Below are positions 46,799 to 56,503 of a DNA stretch of 64,000 nucleotides, one piece after another; within the stretch, counting starts at the first letter, position 1; each line of letters opens with the position of its first letter. Below the pieces are notes generated by a model that was not told the DNA's origin, did not search any database, and was given only the letters and a program-made list of their open reading frames with translations. Source of the stretch: JAXMCI01 sp046349435. GTDB taxonomy: Bacteria > Pseudomonadota > Alphaproteobacteria > Dongiales > Dongiaceae. The DNA lies in assembly GCA_046349435.1 (NCBI GenBank), contig JAXMCI010000015.1, positions 1 to 64,000 on the forward strand. The letters are read 5' to 3'. The position numbers and the translations under genes are program-made.

Positions 46799-48541
46799 GC
46801 GGGCATGGGCGAGCGCCGACAGCACGAAGGCCGACGTCACCTCCGGGCCGCCGACCAGGATGCGGGTCGGCGTCTTCATCTTGTTCCACTCATAGGCCTT
46901 GAACGGCCCGTGCCGGCCGCCCTCGCCGGCGCCGCGCACGATGGCGGCCAGCGCCGGCGCGAAGGTCTCCGGGCCGGCCTCGAGCTTCGCCAGGGCGAGC
47001 AGGGCCAGCGCCGCGTCGAACGGGTTCATCTCGTGGGCCATGAGATCGTCGCGGACATAGCCGAGGGCGCCGCGGCGAAGCACCGCGAAGGCGCCGTCGG
47101 GATCGATCGCCGCCTGCTGCGCGGCCGGCAGGGCCGCGAAGGCGGCCCAGCAGCGCCCGACATAGGCGCAATAGAGCTCCGGCAGGTAGTAGATGTGCGC
47201 GCGCGGATCGGCGAAGGCGCCGCTCTCCACCAGGCGGCGCTGGAACGAGATGATCCGGCGCAGCACATCGAGCCGGGACGGCGTCTCCAGCACCCGCCAG
47301 CGATCGAGGTTGCGCAGGATGGTCTCGACGACGTCGAGATTGAGCGTCGGGTCGAGGTCGTTGCCGAAGGGCTTGGCCCCTTCGATGCTCTCGATCCACG
47401 AGGCGATGCCGCCCTCGTAGTCGATGACGTCGTTGATGGTGACCGTCGGCAGGTGGCCGCGATTGCCGTTGCCGACCTGATAGTCGGCCAGCAGATCGGG
47501 CAGCGGCTGCTCGAGGATGGCGGCCTCGGCGCCGAACTGCGTCGCCGCCGACAGCGAGCACACCGTGGTGTCCCAGTCCGGCACGTAGACGCCGAAGCCG
47601 AGCTCGCTCTTGATCCGCCAGAAGAACTTGCTCATCCGCACGTCGGGCGGCGGCACCAGCGCCGTGATCACGTCGAACCGCCGGCCGTCCCGGGGCGCCG
47701 GCACCGTCTCCCGGCTGGTCGCGATGCAGAAGCGGATCATGTCCTCGACCGCGGCGCGGGCGGCGGCCGTCTCGGCCGCCGTGGCGACGCCGCTCGCCAT
47801 GAAGTCCATCAGCGCCTCGCTGTAGAAGGCGTCGTAGTAGGCGGAGCGATGGCGGATCTGCACGGGCTCCCAGAGCGGCTCGGCGATGCCCTGCCAGGGC
47901 CGGTCGACCAGCGCGCCGACCTGCGGATTGCCCAGCACGAAGACCCGCGCCAGGTTGAACAGCAGGGTCGCGTTCTTGTAGGTCCGGGCGTTGAGGCCCT
48001 GCAGCGCCGTGATCAGGTCGCGGCCGTGGAAATCCGGATCGCCGACCAGCTTGAAGGCCGCCGCGGCGGGGATGAAGCGCCGCCGCTCGAAGGTGCCGAG
48101 CAGGTGGCGGGCGCAGTCGCCGATGATCGCGTCGAGCTCCTGCTGCGGCGGCGCCGCGGCGGTCGCCGCGACCGCGGGCGGCCGCGGATGCGCCCGCGGC
48201 ATCTCGTCGAGCAGCGCCGCCAGCGGCCGGCCGATGGCGGCCCAGTCCGGCGAGGCGTCGTCGCGGGCGGCCCTGAGCGACTCCGTCAGCGCCCGCAGGC
48301 GCGCCTCGTCGCGCAGCTGCGGCAGGCCGGCGCGGCGCAGCAGCAGCCGCATGACCGGGTTCGCCAGCGCCGTCTTGTAGAACCGGCGCAGATGCGCGTC
48401 GCCGCCGCCGCGCCCGGCCAGCAGCGGGTCGCAGAGCTGGTGCAGCGTCGGACCGTTCGCCGGCGTCGCCAGCACGCGCCAGGCCGCCGATGCCTGCCTG
48501 CCCAGAGTCATCGATCCCGCGGAAGCCGTCCGCTCGTTCAT
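46763..48541 (-). CDS. Unknown protein with DWDTT motif, possible terpene-cyclase-like fold
   Basis: A 592-residue cytosolic protein (no signal or membrane segment) that I do not recognise as a named family. It is mostly helical. Residues 318-327 read VYVPDWDTTV: the DWDTT at 322-326 resembles the DxD(D/T)T acid motif of class II terpene cyclases and the related alpha/alpha-barrel proteins. Other strong features are NDVIDYEGGIASWIE, DPTLNLDVVETIL, HIYYLPELYCAYVG and the C-terminal KAYEWNKMKTPTRILVGGPEVTSAF. No prenyltransferase or hopanoid gene is adjacent, so the cyclase idea rests on the motif alone. A hypothetical protein of another function is the alternative. Confidence 0.65.
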   Translation of the reverse strand: MNERTASAGSMTLGRQASAAWRVLATPANGPTLHQLCDPLLAGRGGGDAHLRRFYKTALANPVMRLLLRRAGLPQLRDEARLRALTESLRAARDDASPDWAAIGRPLAALLDEMPRAHPRPPAVAATAAAPPQQELDAIIGDCARHLLGTFERRRFIPAAAAFKLVGDPDFHGRDLITALQGLNARTYKNATLLFNLARVFVLGNPQVGALVDRPWQGIAEPLWEPVQIRHRSAYYDAFYSEALMDFMASGVATAAETAAARAAVEDMIRFCIATSRETVPAPRDGRRFDVITALVPPPDVRMSKFFWRIKSELGFGVYVPDWDTTVCSLSAATQFGAEAAILEQPLPDLLADYQVGNGNRGHLPTVTINDVIDYEGGIASWIESIEGAKPFGNDLDPTLNLDVVETILRNLDRWRVLETPSRLDVLRRIISFQRRLVESGAFADPRAHIYYLPELYCAYVGRCWAAFAALPAAQQAAIDPDGAFAVLRRGALGYVRDDLMAHEMNPFDAALALLALAKLEAGPETFAPALAAIVRGAGEGGRHGPFKAYEWNKMKTPTRILVGGPEVTSAFVLSALAHARVARQRAASQRP

Positions 48542-48639
48542 CGTCCCACCCGTCAGCAGCGCGCGCCCGCAGGGCGCATCGATCAGCGGCGGAGCTTGGC
48601 CGGAGGCTAGCCCCGCTGTCCAGGCATCTCGGGCGGCCG

Positions 48640-50306
48640 CTACGCCGAGCGCTGCGCCGTCTCCCAGTCCGGCGCGATCCAGACCGGCGCGTCGGAGGGC
48701 GGCAGCGGCGGCTCGCCCAGGATCATGTCCGACGCCTTCTCGGCGATCATGATGGTCGGCGCGTTGAGGTTGCCGCTGACCACGTTCGGCATGATCGAGG
48801 CGTCGACCACCCGCAGCCCCTGCAGCCCGTGCACGCGGGCCTCGCCGTCGACCACCGCCATCAGGTCGAGGCCCATCTTGCAGCTGCAGGAGGGGTGGTA
48901 GGCGCTCTCCGCCTTGGCCCGCACGAAGGCGTCGATGTCGGCGTCGCTGCGCACCGCGGCGCCCGGCGCCACCTCCGGCCCGCGATAGGGGTCGAAGGCC
49001 TTCTGGGCGAAGATCTCGCGGGTCAGCCGCACCGCGGCGCGCATCTCCTGGCGGTCGCCCTCGGTCTGCATGTAGTTGAACAGGATCGACGGCTTCTCCC
49101 GCGGATCCTTCGACCTGAGGCGGATGCGGCCGACGCTGGTCGGGCGCATCGGCCCGACATGCGCCTGGAAGCCGTGCCCGGCGACGCCGCTGCTGCCGTC
49201 ATAGGAGATCGCCATCGGCAGGAAGTGGTACTGCAGGTCGGGATGCTCGACGCCGGCCCGGCTGCGGATGAAGCCGCCCGCCTCGAACTGGTTGGAGGCG
49301 CCGAGGCCGGTGCCGAGGAAGGTCCACTCGATCCCGATCAGCAGCTTGGCGACCGGGTTCATCGCCTTGTAGAGGGTGATCGGCTGGGTGCAGCTGTGCT
49401 GCACGTAGATCTCGAGATGGTCCTGCAGGTTGCGCCCGACCCCCGGCAGGTCGCGCACCACCGGGATGTCGAGGGCGCGCAGCTCGTCGGCCGGGCCGAC
49501 GCCGGAGAGCAGGAGGAGCTGCGGCGAGTTGATCGAGCCGCCGCAGAGGATGACCTCGCGCTCGGCGCGCGCCTGGCGCAGCGCGCCTGCCTGGGAATAC
49601 TCGACGCCGACCGCGCGGTCGCCCTCGAACAGCACGCGGTGGCTGAGCGCGCGCGTCTCGACCGTCAGGTTGGGCCGGCCCATGGCCGGGCGCAGATAGG
49701 CCTTGGCGGCGCTCCAGCGGCGGCCCTTCCAGGTCGTCATGTCCATCGGCCCCAGCCCTTCCTGCTGGTGGCCGTTGAGGTCGGCGGTCGGCCGGTAGCC
49801 GGCCTGCCGCCCGGCCTCCTGCCAGGCCTGGAACAGCGGCTGCCGGGTGTGCCCGGCCGAGACGTGCAGCGGCCCGTCGCCGCCGTGATAGGGATCGGCG
49901 CCCTTGTCGCGGCTCTCGGCGCGGCGGAAATAGGGCAGCACGTCGGCATAGGACCAGCCGCGCAGCCCGGCCTGCGCCCAGCGGTCGTAGTCGCGGGCGT
50001 GGCCGCGGATGTAGACCATGCCGTTGATCGAGGAGGAGCCGCCCAGCACCCGGCCGCGCGGGCAGTACATCACCCGCCCGTCCATGTAGGGCTCGGGCTC
50101 GGTGTGGTAGTACCAGTTGACCTTGTCGTCGGCCAGCGGATAGGCGAAGGCGGCCGGCATCTGGATCTTCCAGTTCCAGAAATGGTCGCGCCCGCCGGCC
50201 TCGAGCAGCAGCACGCGGTTCTCGCGCCGGGCGGTCAGCCGGTTGGCCAGCACGCAGCCAGCCGAGCCGGCGCCGACGATGATGTAGTCGTAGCTCTTGG
50301 CATTGC

Positions 50307-50310
<4 letters not shown>
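48640..50310 (-). CDS. betA: GMC oxidoreductase, choline dehydrogenase-like
   Basis: A 556-residue glucose-methanol-choline family flavoenzyme. FAD binding is shown by YIIVGAGSAGCVLANRL (about 9-25) and LLLEAGG; the GMC signatures appear as GRVLGGSSSINGM (about 85-97) and GSINSPQLLLLSGVGP (about 256-271); the catalytic His is in SAYHPSCSCKMG near 480. Choline dehydrogenases of alphaproteobacteria have this length and the same HPSCSCKMG block, so oxidation of choline to betaine aldehyde is likely, but other alcohols are possible and no betB is present nearby. The ATG at 50308-50310 overlaps the MFS stop (ATGA) and follows GGAAGAG, so both are co-expressed. Confidence 0.75.
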
Positions 50311-51588
<1,278 letters not shown>

Positions 51589-51740
51589 GGCGGCGGACGT
51601 CCTGTCGTGGAGGCCGAGTTGATGCCCGAGGCGGCGCGCCGGGACAAGCCCGGCTACGACATCGCGCGCGGCACTCGCGACATGCGAAGTCTTACGCCGG
51701 CGATGATCCCTCGCCCAGACGCTTGTCGCTCGCTCCCTGT

Positions 51741-51822
51741 TGTCATTGCCGGGCTTGACCCTGGGCTTGACCCGGCAATCCATGGAGCGCACTGGATGCC
51801 CGGGTCAAGCCCGGGCATGACA
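51741..51822. repeat. Dispersed alphaproteobacterial palindrome, copy 3
   Basis: TGTCATTGCCGGGCTTGACC, then GGGCTTGACCCGGCAATCCATGG, then GGATGCCCGGGTCAAGCCCGGGCATGACA: the best-preserved copy, with a partly duplicated left arm. It lies between the MFS and ligase genes. This family is widespread in alphaproteobacterial genomes. Confidence 0.7.
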
Positions 51823-51873
51823 AAGCAAGAGAGCGGTGCGGGCGAACGGCGACCGCGGCAGCGAACGCCCGCT

Positions 51874-53457
51874 CTACGTCATCAGCTTCGCCAGGTCCTC
51901 CAGCCGGTCGGCCTCGGCGGCGGGCTTGTCCCAGCGGATGCGGGCGATGCGCGGGAAGCGCATGGCGACGCCGGACTTGTGCCGGGTCGAGGCGTGGATG
52001 CTGTCGAAGGCGACCTCCAGCACCAGCGCCGGCTTCACCTCCCGCACCGGGCCGAAGCGGTTGACCGTGTGGTCGCGCACCCACTTGTCGAGCTGGCGCA
52101 GCTCCTCGTCGGTGAAGCCGAAATAGGCCTTGCCGACCGGCACCAGCTCGCCGCCGGCCGGGCCCTGCCGCCACGCCCCGAAGGTGTAGTCGGAGTAGAA
52201 GGAGGAGCGCTTGCCGTGGCCCCGCTGGGCGTACATCAGCACGACGTCGGCGGTCAGCGGGTTGCGCTTCCACTTGAACCACGGGCCCTTCGGCCGGCCG
52301 GCGACGTAGAGGCTGTCGCGCCGCTTCAGCATCAGCCCCTCGATGCCGGCGTCGCGCGCGCCGGCGCGGATCTCCGCCAGCTCGGCCCAGCCGGAGAACG
52401 GCACCAGCGGCGACAGGTCGAGCCGGTCGGGCCGCCGCGCCGCGTACCAGCGCTCCAGCCGCGGCCGCCGCTCGGCCAGCGGCAGGGCGCGCAGATCCTC
52501 GCCGCCCTCGAGCAGGATGTCGTAGAGCCGCACGAAGGCCGGGTAGTGCGCCAGGTGCTTCGGGCTGGCGGTCTTGCGGTTCAGCCGCTGCTGCAGGTCG
52601 TTGAAGGAGGCCACGTCCGGCATCGCGCCGACCAGCAGCTCGCCGTCGAGCACGGCGTCGAAGTCGAGCGCCGCGACGATCTCCGGGAAGGCGGCGCCGA
52701 CCTCGTCGCCGGTGCGCGAGTAGAGGCGCCGCTCGGCCGGATCGGGCGAGCCGGCCGCCTGGACGCGGATGCCGTCCCACTTCCACTCCGCCAGGAAGTC
52801 GGCGGGATCGAGCCCGGCGAGGTCGGCCTCGTCGAGCGCCGTGGCCAGCATCAGCGGGCGGAAGGTCGCGGCGTGCGACACCGCCGGGCGCGGCCGGTGC
52901 CCCTCGAGCCAGAGGAACAGCTCGCCATAGGGCGGCGCCTGCCCGTGCCAGACCTCCTCGATCTCGGCGAGGCCGGCGCGGCCGAAGGCGGCGAGCGCGG
53001 TCTTGGCCAGCCGCGCCGAGACGCCGACCCTGAGCTCGCCGGTGATCAGCTTGAGCAGCGCCCAGCGCCCGGTCGCGTCGAGCGCGTCGAGCCAGCCCTC
53101 GACCAGCGCCGGGATCTCCGCCTTCCCCGCCGCGCCCAGCCGCTCGACCACCTCGGAGAGGCCGGGCGCGCGGTTGGCGCCGGGCCGCGCCGGCCAGATC
53201 AGCGCCACCGTCTCGGCGAGGTCGCCGACGAAGTCGTAGGACCAGGCGAGCAGCTCGGGGTCGCTGCGCCCGGCCGCCAGGTCGCGCACCAGCGCCGGCT
53301 TGGCATGGCGCAGCGCGAGCCCGCCGGTCAGCGCCGCCAGCGCGTAGCCGCGGTCGGGATCGGGCGCCGTCGCGAAATAGTCGCCGAGCAGCCGCAGCTT
53401 CTCCAGCCGTCCCGGCGTGAAGCTCAGGCGATCGAGCAGCGCGGCGAAGCGGATCAC
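51874..53457 (-). CDS. ATP-dependent DNA ligase
   Basis: A 527-residue DNA ligase with an N-terminal helical DNA-binding domain (about 1-195), an adenylation domain (about 200-395) whose motif I AEWKWDGIR has the nucleotidyl Lys226, motif III-like DAVLDGELLVG, motif IV EGLMLKRRDS and motif V WFKWKRNPLTADVV, and a C-terminal OB domain. It seals nicks using ATP. In many alphaproteobacteria this ligase is found with a helicase and an exonuclease of a DNA-end-processing cassette; none of these is adjacent here. It is distinct from LigD, having no polymerase or Ku partner. Start chosen as the only early Met (MIRFAALLDRL), which fits the family. Confidence 0.9.
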   Translation of the reverse strand: MIRFAALLDRLSFTPGRLEKLRLLGDYFATAPDPDRGYALAALTGGLALRHAKPALVRDLAAGRSDPELLAWSYDFVGDLAETVALIWPARPGANRAPGLSEVVERLGAAGKAEIPALVEGWLDALDATGRWALLKLITGELRVGVSARLAKTALAAFGRAGLAEIEEVWHGQAPPYGELFLWLEGHRPRPAVSHAATFRPLMLATALDEADLAGLDPADFLAEWKWDGIRVQAAGSPDPAERRLYSRTGDEVGAAFPEIVAALDFDAVLDGELLVGAMPDVASFNDLQQRLNRKTASPKHLAHYPAFVRLYDILLEGGEDLRALPLAERRPRLERWYAARRPDRLDLSPLVPFSGWAELAEIRAGARDAGIEGLMLKRRDSLYVAGRPKGPWFKWKRNPLTADVVLMYAQRGHGKRSSFYSDYTFGAWRQGPAGGELVPVGKAYFGFTDEELRQLDKWVRDHTVNRFGPVREVKPALVLEVAFDSIHASTRHKSGVAMRFPRIARIRWDKPAAEADRLEDLAKLMT

Positions 53458-53650
53458 CGCCCCGGCGCTCCGCCTTGCCGGCGCGCTGCGGGCGGCGCCG
53501 CAACCGATCGTCCTCTCGTCCCGTGCATATGGCTCCCGGAGCAGGCGACGGGCAGGTCGCCCTCGCCACTCTTACAGGAATGTCCGGCCCCGGGCAGCGT
53601 TGCGGCGGACCTGCGCAGTACCGGTCGGGGAGGCTGATCTGAGCTTCCTT

Positions 53651-53660
53651 CGTATACAAT
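53651..53660. promoter_or_regulatory. Candidate GntR half-site, site 1
   Basis: CGTATACAAT resembles one half of the TTG-TATR-CAA dyads at 53714-53725 and 53827-53836. It lies about 60 bp before site 2, in the gap upstream of the DapA-family operon. Confidence 0.35.
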
Positions 53661-53713
53661 CCGGCGCGGAGAAACCAAATAATGGTCAGCATTACAGCCA
53701 CAATCACCGCGCT

Positions 53714-53725
53714 ATTGCATACAAT
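53714..53725. promoter_or_regulatory. Candidate GntR operator, site 2
   Basis: ATTGCATACAAT has inverted half-sites ATTG/CAAT around CATA. It lies 16 bp upstream of the TTGACA -35 box, well placed for regulation by the FCD-type GntR protein encoded in the operon. FCD regulators often bind TTGTATACAA-like dyads. Confidence 0.5.
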
Positions 53726-53740
53726 CCTCGGCCGCTCCCA

Positions 53741-53769
53741 TTGACAGAAAAGCTTGGATCTTCTAACGT
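53741..53769 (+). promoter_or_regulatory. Promoter of the DapA-family/ABC operon
   Basis: A perfect -35 box TTGACA (53741-53746) is followed by 17 bp and TAACGT (53764-53769), a weak -10. The start codon is 62 bp further downstream. The flanking GntR-like dyads support this as the regulated promoter. Confidence 0.5.
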
Positions 53770-53826
53770 CCGTCGCGTCCGACAAGGCTATTCCGGGGCC
53801 GATGGCCCCTGCCGCAGGGGAGCAGG

Positions 53827-53836
53827 TTGTATGCAA
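53827..53836. promoter_or_regulatory. Candidate GntR operator, site 3, overlapping the start codon
   Basis: TTGTATGCAA overlaps the ATG (53831-53833) of the first DapA-family gene. It is the exact reverse complement of the core TTGCATACAA of site 2, about 110 bp away, so the two sites could hold a looped repressor complex. Confidence 0.45.
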
Positions 53837-54754
53837 GAGCTCCGTGGGATCATCGTTCCTCTGGCCACCCCGTTCACCGCGGGCGGCGAGGAGGTCGACT
53901 ACGCCGCGTATCGCCGGCACATCGACCAGGTGATCGGCTCCGGCGTGGCGGCGATCATCGCCAACGCGGCGACCGGTCAGTTCGCCTATCTCAGCGATGC
54001 CGAGCGGACCAGGGTGGCGGTGACCGCCATCGAGCAGGCGGCCGGCCGCATCCCGGTGCTGGTCGGCGCCGGCGCCGCCTCGACGCACCAGGCGATCCGC
54101 TGGACGCGGCACGCCGAGTCGCTGGGCGCGGCGGGCGTCATGATCATGCCGCCCTATTACGGCGCGACGCCGGCCGACGTCGCCGTCCGGCACTACGCGG
54201 CGGTCTCCGACGCCTGCCCGCTGCCGATCATGATCTACAACGCGCCCTACGCCTCGCACGTGCTGCTGCAGCCCGAGCACATCGAGCAGATCGTCGCCGC
54301 CGCCAACATTCCCTGGGTCAAGCTCACCACCGGCGTGATCGACCACGTCACCGCGCTGCGCCTGCGGCTGGGCGACCGCGTCTCGATCTACGAAGGGGTC
54401 GACACGCTCGCCTTCCCGTCCTTCTGCCTCGGCGCCGACGGCTGGGTGGCCGGACCCGGCAACATGATCCCGGAGATCTGCCGGGAGATGTGGCGCCGCG
54501 TGCAGGGCGGCGACATCGCCGCGGCCCGCCGGCTGCAGAACCGGGTCTATCCGCTGCTCCAGGCGATGCGCGAGAACATGGGCTATTTCGCGGTCATCAA
54601 CGAGGTCTGCCGCCTGCGCGGGCTCGATCTCGGCCCGGTGCGCCTGCCCGGCTGCGAGCTCGGCCCCGAGCACCGGCAGCAGGTGCGCGACGCGGCCGCC
54701 ACGCTGGGCCTGCCCGGCGTGCCGGTCGGCGCGCTCGATGCCCGGAGCCTCTGA
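53831..54754 (+). CDS. Dihydrodipicolinate synthase (DapA) family lyase, copy 1
   Basis: A 307-residue class I aldolase/dehydratase of the DapA family. The Schiff-base Lys is in IPWVKLTTGV (about 159-168) and the catalytic Tyr in IMIYNAPY. The usual GTTGE of true DapA reads ANAATGQ here, so it is not the lysine-biosynthesis enzyme. DapA paralogues serve as 2-keto-3-deoxy acid dehydratases, N-acetylneuraminate lyases or pyrroline-4-hydroxy-2-carboxylate deaminases (HypD). Within an operon encoding an HcnABC-like dehydrogenase and an amino acid importer, a HypD-like reaction is attractive but unproven. Its start overlaps a dyad that may be the GntR operator. Confidence 0.85.
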   Translation: MQELRGIIVPLATPFTAGGEEVDYAAYRRHIDQVIGSGVAAIIANAATGQFAYLSDAERTRVAVTAIEQAAGRIPVLVGAGAASTHQAIRWTRHAESLGAAGVMIMPPYYGATPADVAVRHYAAVSDACPLPIMIYNAPYASHVLLQPEHIEQIVAAANIPWVKLTTGVIDHVTALRLRLGDRVSIYEGVDTLAFPSFCLGADGWVAGPGNMIPEICREMWRRVQGGDIAAARRLQNRVYPLLQAMRENMGYFAVINEVCRLRGLDLGPVRLPGCELGPEHRQQVRDAAATLGLPGVPVGALDARSL

Positions 54755-54765
54755 GAGGCACGCCG

Positions 54766-55503
54766 GTGCCCCGGTCCGGCCCGATCCTGGCGACCGTGGC
54801 TGACCCGGGCCCGTCGGCGCCGGGCGGCCGGGTGACCCGCGCCGAGCTGCTGCGCGAGAAGCTGACCGAGGAGATCATGTCGGGCCTGCTCGGCCCGGGC
54901 GCCCGGCTCGACGAGCAGGAGATCGCCAACCGGTTCGGCGTCTCCCGCACGCCGGTGCGCGAGGCGGTGCGCCATCTCGTGGCGACCGGGCTGGCCGACA
55001 GCCAGCCGCACCAGGGGGCGACGGTCGCCGGATTCAGCACCGAACGGCTCGCCGCCTTCCTCGACGCGGCGACCGAGCTCGAGGTCGCCTGCGTCCGGCT
55101 CGCGACGCTGCGCATGGAGGCGGCCGAGCGCGCCCGGCTGGTCGAGCTGCATGCCCGCATGCGCCATCACCTGCTCGACGAGGCCGAGCTCTACGCCAAG
55201 CTGAACGACGAGTTCCACGAGCTGATCTATCGCGGCTCCCACAACGAGGTGCTCGTCGACATGATCCTCAAGCTGCAGCTGCGGCTGTGGCCCGTCTACC
55301 GGGTGCAGCTGACGCTGCTGCACAGCGCCCGCCAGTCCTACGCCGAGCACGGCCCGATCGTGCAGGCGATCCAGCTGGGCGACGCCGCGGCGGCGGAGGT
55401 CGCGATGCGCGCGCACATGACCTCCTCGGCGACGATGCTGGAGCGGCTGCACGGCAACGTGCTGGGCGCGCTGCCGCGCACCGCACCGGAGCGGCCGCGA
55501 TGA
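54766..55503 (+). CDS. GntR family regulator, FCD subfamily
   Basis: A 245-residue regulator starting at GTG 54766 with GAGAGG 7 bp upstream. The winged helix is LDEQEIANRFGVSRTPVREAVRHL (about 46-69, a textbook EQEIAxRFGVSRTPVREA pattern), and the FCD domain carries DEFHELIYRGSHN, whose Asp and His positions would bind a metal and the ligand acid. It sits inside the operon between the two DapA-family genes and its stop overlaps the next start (ATGA). TTG-TATR-CAA dyads at the promoter are the probable binding sites. Confidence 0.88.
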   Translation: MPRSGPILATVADPGPSAPGGRVTRAELLREKLTEEIMSGLLGPGARLDEQEIANRFGVSRTPVREAVRHLVATGLADSQPHQGATVAGFSTERLAAFLDAATELEVACVRLATLRMEAAERARLVELHARMRHHLLDEAELYAKLNDEFHELIYRGSHNEVLVDMILKLQLRLWPVYRVQLTLLHSARQSYAEHGPIVQAIQLGDAAAAEVAMRAHMTSSATMLERLHGNVLGALPRTAPERPR

Positions 55504-56444
55504 CCGCGCTCGACGCCCGCTTCCGCGGCAACGTCCCGGCGCTGGTCACCCCGTGCCGGGCCGGCGGCGCCGAGCCGGACCCAGCGGGCATGAAGCGGCT
55601 GGTCGAGCACGTCATGCAGGCCGGCGTCGATGCGGTCAGCATTCTCGGCAGCACCGGCGAGTTCTCGCTGGTCCCGCCCGACCATCGCGGGCCGATCATC
55701 TGCGCGGCGGTCGGCGCCGCCGCCGGACGCGTCCCGGTGATGGTCGGCTGCGGGCGCCCCGGCCTCGCCGAGACGATCGCCGAGATCGCGGCCGCGGCGG
55801 ATTGCGGCGCCGACGCCGTGCTGGTCACGCCCTCCTACTACTTCCCGCTGCCGGACGCGGAGGTCCGGCGCTTCTTCCACGGGCTGGCGGCCGCGGCGCC
55901 GGTTCCGCTGCTCTACTACAACTATCCGCAGATGACCGGCGCCCGGCCGAGCGCGGCGACGATCGCCGCGCTGGCGCGCGACGGCGTCCTGGCGGGCGCG
56001 AAGGACAGCAGCGGCGACGCGGTGTTCCTCGCCCGGCTCGCCGCCGAGGTCGCGGCGCTCCCGGGCTTCCGGCTGTTCGTCGGCGGCAGCGGCTTCCTGC
56101 TCGGCGCGCTGGCCCACGGCGCGGCCGGGGTGATCGGCGCGCTCAGCAACTTCGCGGCGCCGCTCGACAACGCCGTGCTCGCCGCCATGCGCGACGGCGA
56201 CCTGCCCCGCGCGCGCCAGGCCCAGGCCAGGATCACCCGCGCCGTCGACCTGCTCTTCTTCGGCACGCCGCGCAATCCGGCCAGCGTCGCCAAGGCCATC
56301 CTCGCCGCCGCCGGAGTCTGCGGCGAGGACACCTACCCGCCGCTCGAGCCGCTGAGCAGCGACGAGAGGCGCGCCCTCCTGCGGGCGCTGCCGTCGCTGG
56401 GCATCCTCGACGTCGATCCGGAGCAACGCAGCCACAGCCCGTGA
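55500..56444 (+). CDS. Dihydrodipicolinate synthase (DapA) family lyase, copy 2
   Basis: A 314-residue DapA-family protein with the Schiff-base Lys in VLAGAKDSSGD, the catalytic Tyr in LLYYNYPQMTG and the carboxylate-binding loop GSTGEFSLV, close to the canonical GTTGE. It is clearly diverged from copy 1 of the same operon, so the two probably catalyse different steps or act on different products. The ATG overlaps the GntR stop. Candidate roles are the same as for copy 1. Confidence 0.85.
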   Translation: MTALDARFRGNVPALVTPCRAGGAEPDPAGMKRLVEHVMQAGVDAVSILGSTGEFSLVPPDHRGPIICAAVGAAAGRVPVMVGCGRPGLAETIAEIAAAADCGADAVLVTPSYYFPLPDAEVRRFFHGLAAAAPVPLLYYNYPQMTGARPSAATIAALARDGVLAGAKDSSGDAVFLARLAAEVAALPGFRLFVGGSGFLLGALAHGAAGVIGALSNFAAPLDNAVLAAMRDGDLPRARQAQARITRAVDLLFFGTPRNPASVAKAILAAAGVCGEDTYPPLEPLSSDERRALLRALPSLGILDVDPEQRSHSP

Positions 56445-56503
56445 GGCAAGGGGGCGTGGCGAAGAAGAAGCCGCTTGCCGCAACAAGAAGAAGGGAGGAT
56501 CGC

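Noticed and set aside
53831..56444. The two DapA-family genes as lysine-biosynthesis dapA
   Set aside because: They sit in a catabolic operon with importer and dehydrogenase genes, and copy 1 lacks the GTTGE motif.
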